Positions 56,704 through 64,000 of a stretch of 64,000 nt of DNA are shown here, in pieces. Source of the stretch: Sporothrix humicola (taxonomy: Eukaryota; Ascomycota; Sordariomycetes; Ophiostomatales; Ophiostomataceae). Position 1 is the first letter of the stretch; every line of letters begins with the position of its first letter. The stretch covers positions 62,001-126,000 of the forward strand of contig WNYE01000027.1 in assembly GCA_021396245.1 (NCBI GenBank). Reading direction: 5' to 3'. Below the pieces are notes generated by a model, which ran no database searches, was not told the origin of the DNA, and saw only the letters and a program-made list of their open reading frames with translations. The position numbers were made by a program, and so were the translations under genes.

Positions 56704-58041
56704 ATGTCATCTCCTGAACACCGTGCGGGCAAGAGACAGAGTAAGTTGAGATCCCTTGGACACATCTGTTTGTGGCCCTCTTTGGTCACCCATCGCCGCG
56801 ACTGTTGGTTTTGCTTGGTGCTGTTAGTTCTATTGGCGATGTCTTGAGCTGGAAAAAAATCCTGCTGTTGGCTGTTGGCTGTTGGCAAACACTGGTTCAG
56901 ACGAAAAAGAAAAAAGAAAAAAAAAAAACACAGCCCAATGGGCTGGTCACGAGACCAATTGTTGAAAAGCCACATGGTGAACAATTGTGAACTTTGTTCC
57001 TAGCTTGGGCACCCACGGCTTTATTCAAACCACTTTGTTGTCTCGGCCTCATGTGCTTTATTTTTTCGTCTCACTCTACCTGTTCCCTATCGCCTTTTCT
57101 CGCACCTTTGCAAACCAAGCTTCTGACAACCACCACCACAATGATAGGAACCCAGTCTCTTCCACCTCCGGCTCTACCCCAACTCGTCGCCGAGCAGCAC
57201 CACCCCATTGCGTCGTCTGACAAGGACACGCGGAGGCTGATTGTCGTGCTTGCGAATGCGAGCCTCGAAACTTACCGCGCCGCTTCCCAGGGAGGCTCCG
57301 CCAACAGGATGGGCGCTGCACACCGAGACGAGAAGTACTCGCTCCTGAACAGCGACGAGCATATTGGAGTTATGCGGAAGATGAACCGGGACATCAGTGA
57401 TGCACGTCCCGACATCACACACCAGGTTTGCTACTCTTCCTTTCCCGTTCTTTCTTTCTGCTTTGGTTTTGCTCCCCGGACAAGTGCTGGCCTTCACACC
57501 ACCCTCTCCACATACCTATGTTTGTTTTCTCAAAGCGTGGGACATTTACTGAGACCAAGCGTAGTGTCTCCTAACGCTCCTCGACTCGCCGATCAACAAA
57601 GCGGGCAAGCTTCAAATCTACATCTTAACGGCGAAGGATGTTCTGATTGAGGTCTCGCCAACAGTCCGCATCCCGCGTACATTCAAGCGTTTCGCCGGCC
57701 TAATGGTGCAGCTGCTTCACCGGCTTTCCATCCGATCTACTAACTCGCAGGAAAAACTCCTCCGTGTGATTAAGAACCCTATTACAGACCATCTTCCGCC
57801 CAATTGCCGGAAGGTGACACTGAGTTTCGATGCTGAGGTGCAACCCGTCCGCAGCTATATCGACAGCCTGGACCCCAAGGAGAGCATCTGCGTCTTTGTC
57901 GGCGCCATGGCGAAGGGTCCCGACAATTTTGCCGACGCATATGTCGATGACAAGATCTCGATCAGCAACTACAGCTTGTCTGCCAGTGTTGCATGCAGCA
58001 AGTTCTGCCATGCCGCCGAAGATTCATGGGGCGTTCTATAA
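56704..58041 (+). CDS. EMG1: Nep1/Emg1 18S rRNA pseudouridine N1-methyltransferase
   Basis: SPOUT-class methyltransferase that N1-methylates a pseudouridine in the small-subunit rRNA loop and is required for 40S assembly in the nucleolus. Proposed exons 56704-56740, 57148-57425 and 57565-58041 give 263 residues. Exon 1 (MSSPEHRAGKRQ) joins exon 2 to make a basic KRQRTQ nuclear-type motif; phase is kept across a 407-nt intron. Exon 2 holds RRLIVVLANASLETYRA and LLNSDEHIGVMRKMNRD. Intron 2 (139 nt, weak donor GTTTGC) restores DITHQCLLTLLDSPINKAG. Exon 3 holds SPTVRIPRTFKRFAGLMVQL, NPITDHLPPNCRKVTLSF, the SAM-knot ICVFVGAMAKG and ISNYSLSASVACSKFCHAAED. The first exon is the least certain part; an alternative ATG at 57141 would give a shorter N-terminus. 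Confidence 0.93.
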
Positions 58042-60423
58042 ACATGCCAACGGATCTCAAACTGTGAACGACAGCGAGAAAGATCAATTTCGAAGGGATG
58101 AAGCAACCGCGAACGTTTTTGTGCGCGAGATTGGCCGTGAGCCGGCGCTCTACCCATGGACATATCTTTTTGTTTCTTTTCTTTCTTCGTGCGTCTGCTT
58201 GTGTTACGGCGGTTGGACCGTGCTGGGCAGGGCTCTGTGATACAACATCGCAGCATCTTTGCCTGGGTTTGCGGTTTTGTCTGCTGTGTCTGGGTCGATA
58301 TATGTGCTTTGCGCTGTCTGCTGTTTTTGCAACCAAAACATGGGGCGTTCAACACCGGATCCAAGGATGCCACTCTATTCAGAGGGGCTTCTTTATCGTG
58401 GAACACTTCAACTTGTCCCATATCTCCTTTCTTGTGTTGCTCTTTACATCAAGGGGCACGTTTTCTTTTTCTTATTGAGAATTGTCTGTCGTCTTGGCTC
58501 CAGCACTTCGGGCCTTCGCTTTTCTTGGCATCGCTTCACGATGCCGTGATCTACAGACTACCACTAACCGCATAGCCCGAGGAAAGATGGATGGAGAGCG
58601 AAACTGATGAAGGGAATTATGGTTCAAAACCAGAAGGTTGCTGGGAACTCTAGTGTGACGAGGGGGGGGGATATTGGGATACTGAGGCCCAGTAAGGGAT
58701 GGACAAAAACCCTTACGACAACCCTTGGGAGACGAGCGCTGGACGTTTTCGAACCACGACGAACACGGCAGCAAACGACTGTCAGTGAACTTTGCTGCCC
58801 TGAGTACGATGCGATTGCTTGGAGCGACGCTTTTGAGCGGGCTGAGCAAGACGAAAGATCGATTATCCAGCAACCGACAGCCAGGGGACGGGCGAAATGA
58901 CGTCACTGAAAAGGCTTTTGTTCGAATTGGCAAGCAGTGGGATGCTTGATCTTGAACTTTTGTTTAGATATTGCTATTCATCATTATTTTACCAATTTTA
59001 CAGATGAACGAGGGAAAATGAGATAAGGCTCGATTTCGGACCAACGATATGAGATTTACGAGCGTATTATTGTCTTGTTGTCAATAGCCACCTGTTGGTA
59101 GTGACCACCACGGCTACTTTTCTCGTCTTGAACTGGCTACTAAAAACACAAGTTCTCTGTCAGACGGACGTTCAAGTTTCTATTTTTGCCTGCTTACTTC
59201 CGTGGTGCAGGTGGGACAAGCCACAATATACCCGCCCCATATCTACTCCTTTTGAGGTTGGTTTGAATCCCGCTCTTCAGTTGCCCGACGAAAACAGCAC
59301 CGAAGGATGATGGGCCAATTCCCACGGCCCAAGCCAAAGACCCAAAAAAGCTACTCCATATGCACAATGCATTTATCTTGCATTAGAAGCTTGGGGAAAG
59401 GGGGCATGCAGGGCGACGAAGAGGGTAGGACTTAGTTCGTTGTTTGCTTGCTTGCTTGCCTCCTTGTTTGTTTCCCCCCTTCACACATCGAATGCATCTG
59501 TGGACCGAGGCCTGTGGGCTTGGCCAGGGCCGCCCTGTGGGTGGGGGTAGTTTGCAGTTTTCAGTGTGCAGTTTGCTGTCAAGCTGGTCAAAGTTACGGT
59601 GACCACTTGACAAGGGCAACCGCGTGCAGTATCTCTCCTGCGTGGGCATCTCGCACACGGACCGAGATGCAGTATTTAGTGGGATACCCTGCCGGGCCTG
59701 AACAGGGCGGCCAATGTCAAGGGAGACACGGAGGCGGGGGTAGATCCCGTCTGCCAGCGATATCGCTTCTTTGTGATGTGGCCGATGGCACGCTGTAAAT
59801 GTGTCGCTGTACTGTGTAAAATTGTTCCATCCGGGACTGAAGGGAGAGGAGACGAGGCGTGCCTCGAATACGTCGTATTCCGGACCAAGCAAACCCCAAT
59901 TTCTGCATTTTTGGGATGCACTTGCATACGCCCAGCGTCAGTTCTCGACTGTGCTTGTCCCTCAAAGCCGCCGAGGCCGCCTTTCTATTCAGTTGGCGTC
60001 CCGTATTTTATCTACCATGAAGAATTGCCATGAATGAGGGGAGCTGAGATCGTCCAGCTTGGCTTGTCAAGTCGTGCCCGGCCCTTTTTAGACAACTGGC
60101 GTTGGCCAATTGTATTTTACCTGCGACCAGCTGGTCAACTATCCCCTCCTGTCTAGCTGCTGTACATCCACTACTAGCTCCAAGGCGGCCTCTGAAGCCA
60201 ATGTGTGTATTGTGTAATGCTCGACCTGTCAAGCATGATGGGGCGGAATGCACGAAAAGCAAGCAAAGACGGGAGAAAAAGTAGCAAATATCGCCTGAAA
60301 AATGGCAATGTCTATCTTGGAAAATGAAATCGACGAAAGAAAGGGGAGTTGATGTTGCTACACAGTCAAGACAGTATGTATATGTCGCTCTCTGTTGGTG
60401 CTTGTGTTCTCGGGTTGTTTTCT

Positions 60424-60448
60424 GTCTCTCTCTCTCTCTCTCTCTCTT
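60424..60448 (+). repeat. CT dinucleotide microsatellite
   Basis: About 12 CT units in the gene-free right end, followed by further pyrimidine-rich sequence. Confidence 0.9.
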
Positions 60449-61080
60449 TTTGGACTTGACTTGTCACCCCCCACCTCTCTCTCTTTTTCTTCTTCTCTTC
60501 CGCCCTCTGCGGTAGGGCGTAATTACTGCTCGATGAGATTGAATATGAGGGTGGAAATGCTGTATGTGCGGCAGACCAAGTGTGATGAGGTGCAATCATT
60601 GGATGGGTTTGGCACATAACGTAGAATGAGGGGCATTTTTCTGACAAGCATGCAGTTTGGCCTTATGATTGGCCGGGTGGCATTTTTATGTGATTCAGGA
60701 CCTTTCTCCCGCGTCCTCTTTCCATTCTGTGTATTCCTCTCCACCATCCTGCCTTTCGAAGGTCTCGAGAATTCCTTTCTTAACATCTGGCGGGTCCGTT
60801 TTGGGTAGCCAACTCGCGGAGTGTTTCGGTTGGACTGAACTTGCGACCCTTTTTGTGAACTCGGGCCACCTGTTGGCCAAAACGGCCAGGCCTCCCAAAA
60901 GAGCCGTAATTCTGACGGAGTATGGCCAACACACTGGCGGTGGCCTTGCCACTGCCTTTACAATAGACAACCCATTCAATTCGGTCCCAGGAAAACGAGC
61001 TGTCTTCTATACCCAGATACTTTAATTTTCTTGCCCTTTTCGTAGATTTTGTCTTCCGCAAGATGCGTCGTATCACACAG

Positions 61081-61302
61081 TACTCCGTATCTGTACTTGG
61101 GAGCGAACGAGTGCCCCAAAGCTGTTGTCCAGCCGGCCACATGTGAAAAGAAAGCGTCAATGTTGATGGGATAAACGCCTTCTCATGCTTGCGGCTTTGC
61201 CCCTGGGCGTCCCTTTGGCTCCAGAGATTCTCACTGTGCTTTCTAGGCCTAAACATTCTGGCATTGTTATCTGGAGTATGTCGTATGTCGTAATACGTCG
61301 TA
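61081..61302. repeat. Dispersed 9-mer motif group
   Basis: TACTCCGTA at 61081-61089 (preceded by a TGCGTCGTA variant and a CACACAG string), then two TATGTCGTA-type variants running into an exact TACGTCGTA at 61294-61302. Confidence 0.6.
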
Positions 61303-62471
61303 CGTCTCTTTGCTTTTTGCCTCCCTCTTGATTGCCCCTCTGCCCCTGGAGAACATCCTGGAACGGCTGGAACGGCTGGAACAACTCTATTTGCTTCGTG
61401 GCATCACGCCGTGTGCAAGTGAGGCTCGTGAGGTAAGATTACAGACTGCTTTTTCTCTTGTCTCTTGTGACGGCAAACAACGTGTGATTCTTGGTGCATA
61501 TTGAGGCTAGTGGCTGTCTCTTGGGCGGCCCGCCGTGTTAGTACTATGATTTAGCTCCCTTCTTGTTTGTCCACTGAGAGCTCTTTTTCTCGTGATCAGT
61601 CGGCAACAGCGGGGCTCGGGCACTCAACAAGTTGAATGTTGATCGTTAATGAGGCGATTTACAGGGCAGCAGGAAGAGAGCGTAAAACAACACATGATGG
61701 GTACGAAACTGGCTACCAAAGATACAGGTAAAAAGGCAGGCACAGCTCCCACAAATGGCATCGAATTGTCGATTTGAGCAGAGGCAGGTGCGACTACGCC
61801 GTTTATCCCCACGTTATGGCGTGCCTGCCTGACGTCCAAAATGATGCAGCAACGGCTCCCAGCGTGATCTTCATGTATCCCATGAAACGAAACACCCAGA
61901 CCCTCCTCCTCCCTCGCCTCCCTCGTGCTTGCCTTCGACTGTGTCCTTGTGCCTGGCACTCTGAATGCTAAGCCGGGAATGGCAAAGGGATGCAGGATCA
62001 GGTGGTCGTTGGTGGGCAGCTGTGTAAGACACCCGCGGGCAAAGCGATGCATTTGCATGCAGGTTCTGGAATAAGAATATGGTAAGGCGCGAATTACGAA
62101 GAGTGCGCGACATCATCGTACATCCAACCTTGAATGCCTGTAAGAGTCCTCTTTACTTTTCCTCATCGCTGGCTGGGAGGTTTGTGTGACTGAATTCCAG
62201 CGTGCCTTAAGCTAAGAGTCGCTCCTCCCGTTCTCAGTGAGATGCGAGGGCTGCAGCTTATGTACTCGTACGTCGTACATGCACCCGTATGCAAAAAAGG
62301 AAGGAATAGAATGCTTGGAACATCAAGACATTTCAAGGCACAATGGACGAAAAGAGAAAGAACGCCCGTTTTGTGTGTCGGTCCTTCTGTTTTTACTCGC
62401 CAGTCGTTCTCGTCACATCCATTCCTGGAACGTTTCCGTTCCTTCTTCGCCTTCCTCGCCTCCGCCCGCTT

Positions 62472-62492
62472 TCTCTCTCTCTCTCTCTCTCT
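62472..62492 (+). repeat. CT dinucleotide microsatellite
   Basis: About 10 CT units in the gene-free right end. Confidence 0.9.
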
Positions 62493-63256
62493 TTTCTCTC
62501 ACCCAACCTGCATCTGCAGTCGAAATGGTTGCACACTCGAGACGCCCTCATGAGAACCAGTTACCACCCACCTCCCACCTCTTCATATTCAGTGTGTCTG
62601 CTGTATCGTTATCAACCAGTCGTTCAATCCGCCTGCGCTACTGCACCCCTGCAGAATAGGAATTGATATAGGGCGAGGAGAGGCACGGACGGACCGCAAG
62701 CTCGGAAAGAAAACGAAGAAAAAAGCAATGGAAACAACGACATATCTTCGCATCAGGCACAGCTGGGCGGCAGGAAAGGCGAGTTCTTACATGTACAGTG
62801 GCGCGTTATGATCGATCGCCTTGATCGAAGACGCATTCTCTCTTCTTCCTTCAAGCTCCAGCGTCTCTTTCAAGTGATGGTATTCTCAGGCAGACCTGCA
62901 TTGGCTACTATGCTGAGGCAAGCAAGCAATGCATCTAGGTCACAAGAGGCCATACCGCATCATCCTGATAATTCCGTACCGCTGTGGACAACACGACATC
63001 GACCTGATATGATGGCCTTTGGATGGGCCTCAACAGAACAAGGCCTAAACACATACGCAGCCATTCGCGGCCGTCAATGCCGAGACATGTCGATAAGTTG
63101 GGCATGCGTGAATGCCCAGCAACCACAGGACAATGCGATGCGCTGGCAGACAGACCCGCCAGAAGTTGCGGTCTGGGGAAGACAGAAATTGAACAGAAGG
63201 AGATAAAGAGTAAAGCATCTGCTGACGAGACAAATTGGGAGAGGGAGAGAAGGTAG

Positions 63257-63273
63257 AAGAGAGAGAGAGAGAG
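63257..63273 (+). repeat. GA dinucleotide microsatellite
   Basis: About 8 GA units, opposite in strand sense to the two CT runs nearby. Confidence 0.85.
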
Positions 63274-64000
63274 GAAGTGCAAGAACAGTCGCAAACTCAA
63301 CGAGGGAAACCAGAAACGAGTGCAAGAAAAGCTACGCATCATTGCGGATCACAGTTCCGCAGAGAATATTCGCACTTCGCCCAGGCCAGACATTCAACAG
63401 TTGCACAACCGCCTCGTCACTTTCACACGAGTCTCATCACATACCACGTCCTCATTCAGGCACTTTGTCGCCTTCACTCCCGCCGTGCCATCTCCGCCTG
63501 TCACACTTTTGCACGCTCTTTTCGAATCAAGAGCCGAGCGAGGCATTAATTCCAGAGCATTGCACCAAGTCGCAAAGCGCAACTCAAAACGTTTGTCAAC
63601 AGCACTTTGAAAGAACAGCCCGCATCCAGTAGCTTCAGGGCCGCCCCAGCAAACGACCTGCACAGCCCTCTCGCCTCAGCTCACACGCAACGGCCCCATT
63701 TCTTTTGCCCACACGGGCCCTCTTCTGCATTTTGTTACTTCCCAGCTTCCCTGGTGCCTGTTGGCCGCCGCTGAAAGACCGCGTGTTTTGGCCTGTTGCC
63801 CTTTGCTTGACCCCTGGCCCAGCCAAGGCCGATCCACTCCACCTTTGCCCACACCACCCTTTTTATTCACTGTGATACGCCGTTTCTACTTTGCCGCTGA
63901 GGATCTGGCCTCCCACCCATTACGCTTTCGACTCCCACACCACTTACGGAGTACTGTGTCGTAGTATTCCCACACTCCCACCACCCCCGGTCGATCCCCA

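Larger units (their letters stand above)
58042..64000. other. 6.0-kb gene-free right end
   Basis: No gene supported on either strand; the many frames are short and unconserved. Dispersed motifs: TACGTCGTA at 59869-59877, 61294-61302 and 62269-62277, TACTCCGTA at 61081-61089, TACGGAGTA at 63945-63953. Microsatellites: CT at about 60424-60448 and 62472-62492, GA at 63257-63273. A CRE-type palindrome TGACGTCA is at 58898-58905. The last 300 bp are pyrimidine-rich and could be the leader of a plus-strand gene beyond the window. Confidence 0.5.

Noticed and set aside
58898..58905. TGACGTCA (CRE/ATF palindrome)
   Set aside because: An 8-bp palindrome is expected about once by chance in 64 kb, and it is not near a gene start.
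59240..59300. Possible tRNA B-box (GGTTTGAATCCC)
   Set aside because: No matching A-box or cloverleaf arms could be drawn on either strand. No other tRNA-like string was found.

Overview
The window is nuclear DNA of a filamentous ascomycete (Pezizomycotina, most likely Sordariomycetes). The evidence is short spliceosomal introns (about 55-430 nt, GT-AG, many with a CTAAC-type branch site just before the acceptor), a Pmk1/Kss1-type MAP kinase almost identical to the Sordariomycete form as I remember it, a Zn2Cys6 regulator, and long gene-poor spacers. A more precise placement (for example Ophiostomatales) would be a guess. Most genes are interrupted, so I rebuilt exon structures from splice signals, reading phase and remembered family consensus. 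Every joined structure given below keeps phase.

I support 17 protein genes, one of them cut by the left edge. In order: TAN1 (-, partial), pyruvate decarboxylase (-), ERV1 sulfhydryl oxidase (-), HEM4 uroporphyrinogen-III synthase (+), OXR1 TLD protein (+), Fus3/Kss1-type MAP kinase (-), SEC24 (-), a small orphan membrane protein (+), a Zn2Cys6 transcription factor (-), MSN5 exportin (-), ATG9 (-), COG6 (+), a meiotic-clade AAA ATPase with an MIT-like N-terminus (+), mitochondrial ribosomal protein uS17m (-), an Asn-rich secreted protein (-), KGD2 (-) and NEP1/EMG1 (+). I found no tRNA, rRNA, CRISPR array, intact transposon or biosynthetic cluster.

Functionally this is a housekeeping neighbourhood. 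It covers RNA modification and ribosome biogenesis (TAN1, NEP1, uS17m), mitochondrial and redox metabolism (PDC, ERV1, HEM4, KGD2, OXR1), secretory and autophagic traffic (SEC24, COG6, ATG9), nuclear export (MSN5) and signalling or regulation (MAP kinase, Zn2Cys6 factor). There is no operon-like logic, but ATG9 and COG6 are divergent over 834 bp and both belong to the Golgi/Atg9 vesicle supply route.

More than a third of the window is gene-free. The largest empty stretches are 11.4-15.5 kb (upstream of the MAP kinase), 24.5-27.8 kb, 48.7-53.7 kb and 58.0-64.0 kb. Their most striking content is a short dispersed motif, TACGACGTA/TACGTCGTA (16 exact copies), plus TACTCCGTA/TACGGAGTA (7 exact copies). 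All the copies I found lie between genes and none lies in a coding exon. I regard this motif family, the long CT-rich leader of the MAP kinase and the repeat-rich Asn secreted protein as the best leads. I did not find convincing evidence of a new multi-gene system.
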